Below are positions 10,289 through 20,160 of a DNA stretch of 64,000 nt, in pieces. The notes below the pieces were generated by a model, which saw only the letters and a program-made list of their open reading frames with translations, ran no database searches and was not told the origin of the DNA. Position 1 is the stretch's first letter, and each line of letters begins with the position of its first letter. The stretch covers positions 100,890,292 to 100,954,291 of the forward strand of contig NC_061510.1 of assembly GCF_022539505.1 (NCBI RefSeq), in the 5' to 3' direction. This stretch comes from Lolium rigidum (Eukaryota; Streptophyta; Magnoliopsida; Poales; Poaceae). The translations under genes and the position numbers were made by a program.

Positions 10289-12104
10289 AACTGCTGAGCC
10301 CATCTTAATGGCTATAAAGAAAGAACTTCTTGGGAGATAACCCATGTGTTTATTTTGCTACAGTACTTTGTTTTATATTTGAGTCTTGGAAGTTGTTTAC
10401 TACCGTAGCAACCTCTCCTTATATTAGTTTTGTGCATTGTTGTGCCAAGTAAAGTCTTTGATAGTAAAGTCAATACTAGATTTGGATTGTTGCGCAGTAA
10501 CAGATTTCTTTGCTGTCACGAATTTCGACCTGCCTCTCTGTAGGTAGCTCAGAAAAATATGCCAATTTACGTGCGTGATCCTAAGATATGTACGCAACTT
10601 TCATTCAATTTGGGCATTTTCATTTGAGCAAGTTTGGTGCCTCGATAAAATCCATCTTTACGGACTGTTCTGTTTTGACAGATTCTGCCTTTTATTTCGC
10701 ATTGCCTCTTTTGCTATGATGGATGAATTTATTTGTTCCATTAATGTCCAGTAGCTTTATGCAATGTCCAGAAGTGTTAAGAATGATTGTGTCACCTCTG
10801 AACATGTTAATTTTTATTGTGCACTAACCCTCTAATGAGTTTGTTTCGAGTTTGGTGTGGAGGAAGTTTTCAAGGGTCAAGAGAGGAGGATGATATACTA
10901 TGATCAAGAAGAGTGAAGAGTCTAAGCTTGGGGATGCCCCCGTGGTTCATCCCTGCATATTTCAAGAAGACTCAAGCATCTAAGCTTGGGGATGCCCAAG
11001 GCATCCCCTTCTTCATCGACAAATTATCGAGTTCCTTCTCTTGAAACTATATTTTTATTCGGCCACATCTTATGTACTTTACTTGGAGCGTCTGTGTGCT
11101 TTTGTTTTTGTTTTTGTTTGAATAAATGCTTGTGTGGGAGAGAGACACGCTCCGCTGGTTCATATGAACACATGTGTTCTTAGCTTTTAATGTTCATGGC
11201 GAAGGTTGAAGCTGCTTCGTTCATTGTTATATGGTTGGAAACGGAAAATGCTACATGTAGTAATTGGTAGAATGTCTTGAATAATTTGATACTTGGCAAT
11301 TGTTGTGCTCATGTTTAAGCTCTTGCATCATATACTTTGCACCCATTAATGAAGAAATACATAGAGCTTGCTAAAATTTGGTTTGCATAATTGGTCTCTC
11401 TAAAGTCTAGATAATTTCTAGTATTGAGTTTTAACAACAAGGAAGACGGTGTAGAGTCTTATAATGTTTACAATATGTCTTTTATGTGAGTTTTGCTGCA
11501 CCGGTTCATCCTTGTGTTTGTTTCAAATAACCTTGCTAGCCTAAACCTTGTATCGAGAGGGAATACTTCTCATGCATCCAAAATCCTTGAGCCAACCACT
11601 ATGCCATTTGTGTCCACCATACCTACCTACTACATGGTATTTCTCCGCCATTCCAAAGTAAATTGCTTGAGTGCTACCTTTAAAATTTCCATTCTTTACC
11701 TTTACAATATATAGCTCATGGGACAAATAGCTTAAAAACTATTGTGGTATTGAATATGTACTTATGCACTTTATCTCTTATTAAGTTGCTTGTTGTGCGA
11801 TAACCATGCTTACGGGGACGCCATCAACTACTCTTTGTTGAATATCATGTGAGTTGCTATGCATGTCCGTCTTGTCTGAAGTAAGGGAGATCTACCACTT
11901 TATTGGTTAGAGCATGCATATTGTTAGAGAAAAACATTGGGCCGCTAACTAAAGCCATGAATCATGGTGGAAGTTTCAGTTTTGGACATATATCCTCAAT
12001 TTCATATGAGAACACTAATTGTTGCTACATGCTTATGCATTAAAGAGGAGTCCATTATCTGTTGTCCATGTTGTCCCGGTATGGATGTCTAAGTTGAGAA
12101 TAAT
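10289..12104 (+). other. Non-coding internal region of element A
   Basis: No ORF is supported. The phrase CTAAGCTTGGGGATGC recurs at 10922 and 10980, and is the same sequence that forms the polypurine tract immediately before the 3' LTR of element B. At 10988-11008 it forms a perfect hairpin with 9-bp arms GGGGATGCC/GGCATCCCC and loop CAA. Confidence 0.6.
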
Positions 12105-13700
12105 TGATACGTCTCCGACGTATCGATAATTTCTTATGTTCTATGCCATATTATTGATGATACCTACATGTTTTATGCACACTTTATGTCATATTCGTGC
12201 ATTTTCTGGAACTAACCCATTCACAAGATGCCGAAGTGCCGGTTCTCGTTTTCTTGCTGTTTTTGGTTTCAGAAATCCTAGTAGCGAAATATTCTCGGAA
12301 TTGGACGAAACGAAGACCCAGGGCCCTATTTTTCCACGGAGCTTCCAGAAGACCGAAGAACATACGAAGTGGGGCCACGAGGTGGCGACACCACAAGGTG
12401 GCGCGGCCTAGGGGGGCCCGCGCCGCCCTATGGTGTGGCCCCCTCGTCAGGCCCCCGACTGCGCCTTCCGCCTACTTAAAGCCTCCGTCGCGAAACCCCC
12501 GAGGCGAAAAACCACGATACGGAAAACCTTGCGAGACGCCGCCGCCGCCGATCCCATCTCGGGGGATTACGGAGATCTCCTCCGGCACCCTGCCGGAGAG
12601 GGGATTCATCTCCCGGAGGACTCTTCACCGCCATGGTCGCCTCCGGAGTGATGAATGAGTAGTTCACCCCTGGACTATGGGTCCATAGCAGTAGCTAGAT
12701 GGTTGTCTTCTCCTCATTGTGCTTCATTGTTGGATCTTGTGAGCTGCCTAACATGATCAAGATCATCTATCTGTAATACTATATTTTGTGTTTGTCGGGA
12801 TCCGATGGATAGAGAATACTATGTTATGTTAATTATCAAGTTATTACCTATGTGTTGTTTATGATCTTGCATGCTCTCCGTTATTAGTAGAGGCTCTGGC
12901 AAGTTTTTGCTCTTAACTCCAAGAGGGAGTATTTATGCTCGATAGTGGGTTCATGCCTCCATTGACATGCGGGACGGTGACGAGAAAGTTCTAAGGTTGT
13001 GGATGTGCTGGTGCCACTAGGGATAAAACATTGATGCTATGTCTAAGGATGTAGTTATTGATTACATTACGCACCATACTTAATGCAATTGTCTGTTGTT
13101 TGGCAACTTAATACTGGAAGGGGTTCGGATGATAACCTGAAGGTGGACTTTTTAGGCATAGATGCATGCTGGATGGCGGTCTATGTACTTTGTCGTAATG
13201 CCCAACTAAATCTCACTATATTTATCATGACATGTATGTGCATTGTTATGCCCTCTCTATTTGTCAATTGCCCGACTGTAATTTGTTCACCCAACATGCT
13301 TTTATCTTATGGGAGAGACACCTCTAGTGAACTGTGGACCCCGGTCCATTCTTTTATACTGAAATACAAATCTGCTTGCAATACTTGTTCTTTCTTGTTT
13401 TCTTGCAAACAATCATCTTCCACACAATACGGTTAACCCTTTGTTACGGCAAGCCGGTGAGATTGACAACCTCACTATTTCGTTGGGGCAAAGTACTTTG
13501 GTTGTGTTGTGCGGGTTCCACGTTGGCGCCGGAATCTCGGTGTTGCGCCGCACTACATCCCGCCGCCATCAACCTTCAACGTGCTTCTTGACTCCTACTG
13601 GTTCGATTAAACCTTGGTTTCTTACTGAGGGAAACTTGCCGCTGTGCGAATCACACCTTCCTCTTGGGGTTCCCAACGGACGTGTCAACTACACGCATCA
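12105..13700 (+). repeat. Second-type Sabrina-related LTR (1596 bp), isolated
   Basis: Begins TGATACGTCTCCGACGTATC like the Sabrina LTRs and shares a conserved core (GAAATATTCTCGGAAT, GGACGAAA). It diverges after the first about 150 bp, lacks the GTAGACATCA end and instead ends ...CTACACGCATCA. It corresponds to the LTR type also seen at 43623-44094 and 44435-46036. It abuts element A internal sequence on the left and a CACTA end on the right, with no 5-bp duplication (ATAAT versus ATGCA). It is therefore not a simple solo LTR insertion. The family name is uncertain (WHAM-like is possible). Confidence 0.7.
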
Positions 13701-13886
13701 ATGCACCACGTCCCGGGCCACCATACGCAACGTTTTGGCCGTTTTCGTCGGGCTAGGTGGCCTCAAAAACGAGAAAAAAAACGTTTTGACATGCACAACG
13801 GATAGACCCAAAATCGTCGGCCATGGTACACCAGCAACCACGGCGCGACTTCAACTTCGTCGGCCATGGAAACTTTTCTTGTAGTG
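13701..13886 (+). mobile_element. 3' end of a second, unrelated CACTA transposon
   Basis: The segment ends TTTTCTTGTAGTG at 13886, the reverse complement of a CACTACAAGAAAA inverted repeat. It contains CGTCGGCCATGG twice (13818, 13857) and related CGTCGG motifs as subterminal repeats. Only the last 186 bp remain. It is inserted in the RNase H coding region of copia A, which resumes at 13887. The TIR differs from the first CACTA, so it is another family. Confidence 0.7.
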
Positions 13887-13887
13887 T

Positions 13888-14103
13888 AAGATCGCCAATA
13901 ACCCGGTTCAACATTGTCGCACCAAACATATTGACATTCGCCATCACTTCCTACGTGATCATGTTGCCAATAAGGATATTGATCTCACTCATGTGGGAAC
14001 AACCTACCAATTGGCGGATATTTTCACTAAGCCTTTGGATGGAGCCCGCTTTGTCAACTTGAGAGGAGAACTTGGTATTCTTGATCCTAAAAACTTGGAT
14101 TGA
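13888..14103 (+). pseudogene. Copia RNase H C-terminus (copia A)
   Basis: 71 codons open immediately after the CACTA end and close at TGA 14101-14103. The frame reads the standard end of copia polymerase: [14 protein letters not shown], then a [13 protein letters not shown] motif and [11 protein letters not shown]. The rest of pol is lost to the left. The frame is unbroken, which suggests truncation by insertion rather than long decay. Confidence 0.85.
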
Positions 14104-14630
14104 TTAACTTCTTGCACTATATTCTTGCATTTATCTTGCTATCTAGCTTAGAGGCATAGCACATATGGGGATAGTCATCCTACCATGTCTTGGTAAGATG
14201 CATACCTATGTGTGCAACATAAATAGACCCAATGTCATTATATGGACCCAAGCATGTCTCTTCGAGGTCTCATGACATTTGCGCTTTCACATAGGGGGAG
14301 TAATCCCCCGCCCCTCATTGAGCCTTCATTACAACTTGATTTGACTATATAAGGCCAAATGATCTTATTGCAAAATTCATTTCAAAATGACTTATGATTC
14401 TTGATATATATTTCGACTCATACCCATTGTTGCTATTTACATCTTGTTTGGATTTTCTCTCCAATGGGTATGCCTAGAGAACCTTGTGTTTCCAACCACA
14501 TGTCTATGCTCATCTCATCATCATCTATCTATCTATATGTACATGTCATCATCTGAGCATTCACACACATTTACACAAAGAATAGGGGCAAAACGAGGCA
14601 AAACGAGACAAAACTGGGCAATTTGCCCAT
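14104..14630 (+). other. Copia A post-pol spacer
   Basis: Non-coding AT-rich sequence between the pol stop and the first CCGG cluster. A purine-rich CATAGGGGGAG tract occurs at 14291-14301. No gene is supported. Confidence 0.6.
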
Positions 14631-14722
14631 GGCCGGTCTCTGGTCCGGTCGGACCGGCCTCTGGGCCGGACCAGCCGGTGCTAGGTCCGGTCGACCGGGC
14701 GCCCGACCGGCCGCGCGACCAG
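14631..14722 (+). repeat. CCGG palindrome cluster I (copia A, upstream of ORF3 leader)
   Basis: Eight CCGG cores in about 90 bp, mostly as GGTCCGGTC, GACCGGCC and GGTCGACCGG, giving overlapping dyad-symmetric blocks. It contrasts sharply with the flanking AT-rich sequence and does not encode a conserved protein. The same motif recurs in cluster II and in the 3' LTR. Confidence 0.8.
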
Positions 14723-15004
14723 TTATGAGTGGAGGAGGATACCCCTTGGGGTCTTCTTCCTCATTACCCCCAAACCTCCACACCTCTATTGCCGCCTCCC
14801 CCATCAGCTCCCACATGCTCTAGGGCCTTCCCACCACAAGAAATCCCTCAAACTCCACCAAACCATAGATCGGGCCCCTTGGAGCAACTCCACCAAAGGA
14901 TTTGGTCCCTCTCAAGCTATTTTGGGAAATCTTGGAGTTCTTGGTTTTCAAGCCCTACCTCGTATTCTTCTTGCTCTCTTGATCAAGGAGAACCATGTCT
15001 TCGG
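14723..15004 (+). promoter_or_regulatory. Probable ORF3 promoter/leader and 10-nt first exon
   Basis: A CT-rich, leader-like stretch follows cluster I and leads to ATG at 14995. Only ten coding bases follow (14995-15004) before a GTAATG donor. A good acceptor, TTCTCATTCACAG, ends at 15483, and joining gives a phase-1 junction into ORF3. Copia D has exactly the same arrangement with a 10-nt first exon, which supports the model. No clear TATA box is seen, so the start site is inferred. Confidence 0.5.
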
Positions 15005-15240
15005 GTAATGTGATCTTCCTTTCTCCCTATTCTCTTGTCCTCATCCCACATTGCAAATTCTTGACAAGATTTGGGAAATTTTAGGGTTAGGGTTAGGGTT
15101 TGTAAGTCCTCATGCCTTTAGAGTGTCTCACAACACAATGCACTTACTCCACTCTATTGCTATAGTCTATATTCAAGTTTATGAGTTTTTGCATGATTTT
15201 GTGGTAGAAAATCTGGGCACAACTTCACAAATCGACAGAT

Positions 15241-15360
15241 CCGGTCACCAGCCCGGTCAACCGGCCGCTCAACCGGCCGGCCCGGCGTGCGGCCCGGTCA
15301 ACCGGTCGCTAACCGGCTCGTCCGGTCTGCTGCCCGGTTGGACCGGCCTGTGCGCCGGAT
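15241..15360 (+). repeat. CCGG palindrome cluster II (copia A, in ORF3 intron)
   Basis: Thirteen CCGG cores in 120 bp, dominated by CCCGGTCAACCGG and CGCTCAACCGG variants. It lies inside the proposed 479-bp intron between ORF3 exon 1 and exon 2. The intron also contains three telomere-like GGGTTA units (15084-15101) upstream of the cluster. Confidence 0.8.
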
Positions 15361-15483
15361 TGCCCAGTTTTCGCACAATCTCATCGATACACTTGGATAT
15401 ATGCTATGCTTTTTGGCTTCCCTCTTATTGATGACATGTACGCTTACCCCACTGCTATCCCTGCTCTATTTTCTCATTCACAG

Positions 15484-16943
15484 GTAGTTGGAGTGGTGAG
15501 GCACGTGGCAATGTTTCCAAGAGAGGAAGGACTGCTGATCCTCCCCGCCGTTCTAGTAGTCGCGTACCCCCTCAAGCTCATCAGGGTACTGACATTGGCA
15601 GCTCAGTTGGGGGTAGAACCAAGTCTGTTGGTGGCAAGAAAAAGGATAAGCATGCCGCCCAAGAGGAATAGTGCCAACTTTCAATGTTGGGAATGCAAAC
15701 CGTGTTGAGTGGCAGGAAATGAGGACGGTGAATCCGTATCGCTTTGAGCAACGGACTTACACTCGTGGGGACAAGTTCTTCTGGACCAAGACACAAGCAG
15801 CCCTATGGGATGGTTACTATGATTCTCATGAGTTTATGAAGAATGGTGATATTGTATCGCCCAAGGCCATCAATCCTGAAGAGCTTGCCTTGCATGAAGC
15901 CACAAAGTACCGCTTTGTGGTTGAAACCTTGAAGGGTATGGGATTGTATGACCTTGTGTGCCTAAAGCCTGATGATCAACAAGAGGATCCTACCTTCTGT
16001 CCCCTCCTTGTCCGTCAGTTCCACTGCACCGTCTTCTTCCATGATGATGCGGATCGCACCATCACCTGGATGACTGGCAAGGAGAAGTACTCATGCTCCT
16101 ACTCTCAGTTCCGTGCAGTGATGGGTTGTGGTGGTGACAGTGCTCCAGGGTACAAGATTCATTCACGGTCCAAGATTACTAAGGGTGACATCTCCTTCTG
16201 CTATCCTGCGAACCCTACACCTGGACCTCCCACTATCTCTGGGATGTACTACTCATATCTTGTCCTTGCCAAGATGTTCCGTGAGAGCCTCATCAGCAAG
16301 TCTGGCGACACAAGTGAAGTCAGGAACTATCACCTAAATATGATGTACTATTGTCATCCTGACAGGGTAAGGAAGATTGATGGTTGTGATCTTATCCACT
16401 GTGAACTGAAGCGTGCAGTTATGGACCGCATGACTCCCAACTATGCTCAGTATGTTCAGCGGCTCATCAACTACATTGTTCCCGCTCCTCTCAACGTTCT
16501 TGGTGAAAGAGTCATCATGGACCCATTCGGGATACCCACTCGGGAGGCCACTCGTCCGGACGTTCCCTCCATGATGCCCTCCACGAGCGCCGTTCCAAGG
16601 AACACCATGATCATGATGCTAGCTCCAGCTACTCTCGGCGCTCCAAGCATGGTGTCGCTCGCTTCTTCTCCAGCATGTGGCAAATGTGCAAGAACACCAA
16701 TGATGTAGCACATCAGAGCCTTACTGTGAATCAGGAGACACGGAGGCGCCAGAATGAGTTCATGGCCTCATGGAACCACCCTGTTCCTCCTTCTGGACCT
16801 GAGATGGAGCCTGTGGTAGCTCCTCAGTGGGAGATGCCTCTCCTTACCGATGAGATGATCCAGAACTTAGACTTCTCCGTGTACGCTCATGGTGCCCTCC
16901 CTCCTAGGACTGCTCGTGCTCCTACCTCTGCTGATGATGATGG
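15484..16943 (+). pseudogene. Copia A accessory ORF3, main exon (interrupted)
   Basis: From the acceptor at 15483 the frame encodes a basic Ser/Arg/Lys-rich N-terminus. A one-base frame change near 15665 leads into a folded domain starting near 15674, with QRTYTRGDKFFW, KYRFVVETLKGMGL and PLLVRQFHCTVFFHDD. A second frame change near 16572 leads to a helical, acidic C-terminal region (MWQMCKNTNDVAHQ). At 16944 a gypsy insertion splits the ORF, and the last 25 codons lie at 24011-24086. SIRE/Maximus copia elements commonly carry such an extra ORF after pol. It resembles the 'putative plant transposon protein' type, but no enzymatic motif is evident. A homologue is at 48217-48746 (minus). Confidence 0.7.
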
Positions 16944-18114
16944 TGTTGACGTCAGAAACCCCCTGGCGGGCAGATACGGGCAACACCGTAGAGCCGGGAA
17001 CAACTAGCGCTGCGGCTGGCCCCAGTCCCTCAGAGCGACGGCCCGCAAAGCCTCCTGGTCGCACGCGCCGATGTTTATCACAAGGGCATGCCACCTGACC
17101 TATACCTGGTCAGGAAGGTGTGGATGATGCCTCGCTTAGTTTCCTGCAGGGCACACACGTAAACGTTAAATACGAGCCTCGATCGGCTCTCAGGTTATCC
17201 TGTGAATCGGCTCAAAGAGCCGATCCACCCATGATTCGGACGAGGTGTCCGAATATATGGTGGTCCTGCTTGATCAAGGTAAAGCTGATGAGATCTACGA
17301 CGATCTGGGGTTTTCACCGCATAATCGGATCATCCTACTCACGATTGGGCCTCGCGCTCGCGCACGGTGACCGTAAGCCGATCCTAGACAGGGCCTAAAA
17401 ACCAACACGAGGTTGATCCCCGGAACATCCTTTCTAGGGCAAGAAAACGCCACCCTACACGCCGCTGGATCCTCCAACCCTTTGTAAGGCCTAACTATTG
17501 CAGATATTAAACTAATCCTTGTAGAACAAGGAGCAATCGTAACGGATCAGATCTACTAAACTATGATCAAGCGGGGTGCCGCCCCTACACCTAAGATAGG
17601 TGTAAGGGCGGCTAGACATGCAAGGGTTGCACTACGAAAGCATGTAATATGAAGAACAATGCTAACCCTAACATGTCTAAGATAACTACGTTGCTCGCCA
17701 TCAAAAAGGCTTCGGTACGAGCAACGCATGAACAACGTGGGCAGGCTTGTGCCTGCCTAGATCGCAAGATGCGATCTAGGCAGCATGGTGCTTATCGGTA
17801 GAAACCCTCGAGACGAAGGAGTTGGCGATGCGCCGAGATTTGTTTGTGGTTGAACGTTGGTTGTTGTTTATTCCATAAACCCTAGATACATATTTATAGT
17901 CCAGCGGACTTTCTAATGTGGGCGTGCACCAAACCGTGCACGAGTAAGATTCTAACTTCTAAACTAAGATGCGATCTAATATGTTACAAATACATGGGCA
18001 AACAAGCCCAACTTGGTATAAAAGGCCGACTCACGTATTTCTTCTATATATATATTCTTCACGTCCATCTTGATCACGGCCCACCTCTGACTCGGTCAAG
18101 TTCTGGTGATAACA
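16944..18114 (-). repeat. 3' LTR of the gag-only gypsy (left copy)
   Basis: 1171 bp, TGTTGACGTCAG...GGTGATAACA on the plus strand. It carries several ATCGGCT/AGCCGAT motifs (for example 17183, 17207, 17218), the same motif that crowds the adjacent internal non-coding region. Confidence 0.9.
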
Positions 18115-18131
18115 CATGCCCCCCTGGTTTT
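18115..18131 (-). promoter_or_regulatory. Polypurine tract of the gag-only gypsy
   Basis: On the minus strand ACCAGGGGGGCATG lies immediately before the 3' LTR, the expected plus-strand priming site position. Confidence 0.55.
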
Positions 18132-18310
18132 GGAAATGTTATTTCCAAAAGCATTATGTTCCTCTCCCGTCGGGTCATGTCATGGCAGAGCAGAACTGCC
18201 GCAGAATCTTCATCATGATGCCTTGCCTCCTGGGCTTCTCTGTATGAATTGTCAATTTCGGCATCACGTCCTCGAGAACCGTCATGGCATTAAATCTCCA
18301 CTACACCCTC

Positions 18311-18320
18311 TTTATTTATA
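18311..18320 (+). promoter_or_regulatory. TATA box of antisense gene
   Basis: TTTATTTATA lies 79 bp upstream of the ATG at 18399, in a CT-rich leader. It reads on the strand opposite to gag, just inside the 3' LTR. Confidence 0.45.
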
Positions 18321-18398
18321 CGTGCCAAACGGTTCACCACTCCATCCCCTTACTCTGCTCTCGTTCGCCAAACCCAAAAACCCTTCTCTCCTGCAGCC

Positions 18399-18863
18399 AT
18401 GTCTTCCTCTTCCTCCTCCGCTTCAGGCCTCTCTCTCCAACCATTGCCGAAGAACAAGGAAGAGGACGTTCCCCGCTCCGGGGCGCACCCCATCTCCTCT
18501 GACAAGGAGAAGAAGGGAGGAGAAGCGGAGAGGACCAAAGCCTCCCCCTCCGCCAGGCTTCCGCCGAAGAAGCGCTCCCGCATGTGGGCGGACAGCGAGG
18601 ACGATGATGACGACGAGGAAGAAGAAGATGAGGAGGAGGAAGATGATTCCTCCTCCTCCATTGGGTATCCTCCAACGAAGCGCTTCCGCAGCTGGGCGGA
18701 TAGCGAGGATGATGATGATGACGAGGAGGAGGAGGAAGCTCCGGCCGACGGTTGGGGCAGCGGCGGCGAGGAGCTTCCGGGAGCAGCGCCGACGACCTCG
18801 ACGACGGCGATGATGAGGACAGCGACGACTAGTAGAGTAGGACTAGCGATGGCAGTGCACTAG
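18399..18863 (+). pseudogene. Antisense acidic ORF of the gypsy element
   Basis: 154 codons on the strand opposite to gag. After a serine-rich start and a Lys/Glu-rich segment come two tandem copies of a module built as PP(K/T)KR(S/F)R, WADSED, then a long D/E run (about residues 50-85 and 86-115). The basic patch is nuclear-localisation-like. Near 18780 the acidic theme shifts frame: another frame reads a D-rich tail to TAG at 18830-18832, whereas the annotated frame turns into a Thr/Met-rich tail. This implies a recent one-base indel. Antisense ORFs at this position are known in Tat-lineage gypsy elements; their function is unknown. An acidic nuclear protein is an inference from composition. 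Confidence 0.55.
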
Positions 18864-18887
18864 GCACCGAGATCCCTCTTTTGAGAG

Positions 18888-20160
18888 CCATCGGCTCTTC
18901 TTGTAAATCCGCTCTTTTGAATTAATGAGAATTGTTCTTCCAATTTCTCCTTTCATTAATCCAATTTCCATCCTCCCGCTTGCCATATCAAGACCGATGG
19001 TAACGAATCGGGCTATCATTGTTTCTCTTGACCGTGGCGTTTTGCAGTCCCGCAGCCGATGATTGTTCATCGGCTAATTTGAGAAACTAGTCTCTTCCTT
19101 TTCTTGCAGCACCAACACGGTCCAAACCTCGTTCCAGACGACGGCTTTTCCTTCCCAGTTCCTCCCTGAGAAGATCATGATGCAGTGATAGCCGAGGTAA
19201 CTCCAATCGGCTCTCAAAAATAGAGCACCTACCAGGCCTGTTGCCCCCCGAGTCTCAGCCAAGGCAAGACAGAGACGAGGATACGCCAATTAGCTGTATG
19301 GACCTGGGCTTGATCATGTCCGAGGGAGCTTTTATGCAAAACCAGCCGATTTGCACATAAATCGGCTTCCCAGGGCAGGGAGCCTTCAAGGTGAACTGCC
19401 CCCCGAGCTTCTTCAGTCCTTCCTGCACCTTGCCGACTCGATCGGCTCCTTTCCTTTGGCGGATGTAATGCAATCCATCCTTGACCTGATCTGCACGTTC
19501 AGGCTGCTCTTGGCATTGTTCTTGAAGAGAGGATCCGAGTTTAAAATCTCCCTTCATGCTCTATTGACCCTCTGATCGTAACAGTTATTCCTCTTGAGTC
19601 GATGGCCATGCATCGGCTTTCATATCCTTAAGTCGATGTCTGCTGCATCGGCTGTGCTCGAAAATTTCCGAATTTTCAAAAAAAATATTTTTATGTGGCC
19701 GATTTACGCATCGGCCCCCACACTTCAACACCCATCACCAAAGATGAGATGGGATAATTCTACTGCATATCCTCGTGTTCTATCCACCTGGGTGCCCCCC
19801 CGAGCCGATTCTGTCAAGAGAATTGATGGTATCGGCTCTGTTGGATAACATGTTGAACCCAGGCAGAATGGTTGGTGAGGATAATTTTGGCCGATTGCCG
19901 GAATCGGCCTGCATATTGCTTGTTCGATGAAGGTTTCGTAATGTCCCTTCATAAATTTTTGGGGCCGATCACAAGGATCAGCCTCGCCATGTTTGCTCAT
20001 TGACGTGTTCTTGCTACTCGTTCAGGCCGGTAGATAAAACCAGCCCAATCTCTGACTTCATCATGTTGGTGCGCTTGCTGTCGCCCACCTTGAGTGCATC
20101 GTGTGATCGTGTGATCGGAAGAACGAGCACCATGTTTGTGCCAGCCGATGTTTCATCATC
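18888..20160. repeat. GCCGAT/ATCGGC motif cluster in gypsy 3' region
   Basis: At least sixteen copies of GCCGAT or its complement ATCGGC occur in about 1.2 kb, often as inverted pairs 10-30 bp apart. Examples are 19053/19069, 19345/19362, 19698/19708, 19803/19831, 19889/19902 and 20141/20157. The region has no supported sense gene until the gag stop at 20014. The motif also recurs in both LTRs. Confidence 0.7.

Larger units (their letters stand above)
7657..12104 (+). mobile_element. Sabrina-like LTR retrotransposon A, 3'-truncated
   Basis: This comprises a 5' LTR (7657-9378), a degenerate tRNA-Asp primer site, one long ORF and non-coding internal sequence that stops abruptly at 12104. It is collinear with the complete element at 25332-34362 up to about 11680, then extends into internal sequence not present there. 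No polypurine tract and no matching 3' LTR follow. Instead a related but different LTR (12105-13700) abuts directly. No pol genes are present, so the element would depend on another element for mobility. The bases before the LTR (GAACC) do not match those after 13700 (ATGCA). Confidence 0.75.

Noticed and set aside
12136..13884. Several 60-150 codon ORFs within the type-2 LTR
   Set aside because: They lie wholly in LTR sequence, differ between LTR copies and have no domain signature.
15083..15101. Telomere-like GGGTTA repeats
   Set aside because: Only three units, inside the proposed ORF3 intron. Too short for an interstitial telomere; better read as a telo-box type motif.
14631..15360. CRISPR-like or satellite array
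   Set aside because: Repeats are short, irregularly spaced and dyad-symmetric without fixed-length spacers, in a plant genome. They are treated as motif clusters.
18334..18675. Minus-strand ORFs opposite the acidic ORF
   Set aside because: Their Ser/Arg runs are the complement of the D/E codon runs. The plus-strand frame has the TATA box, leader and modular repeat.
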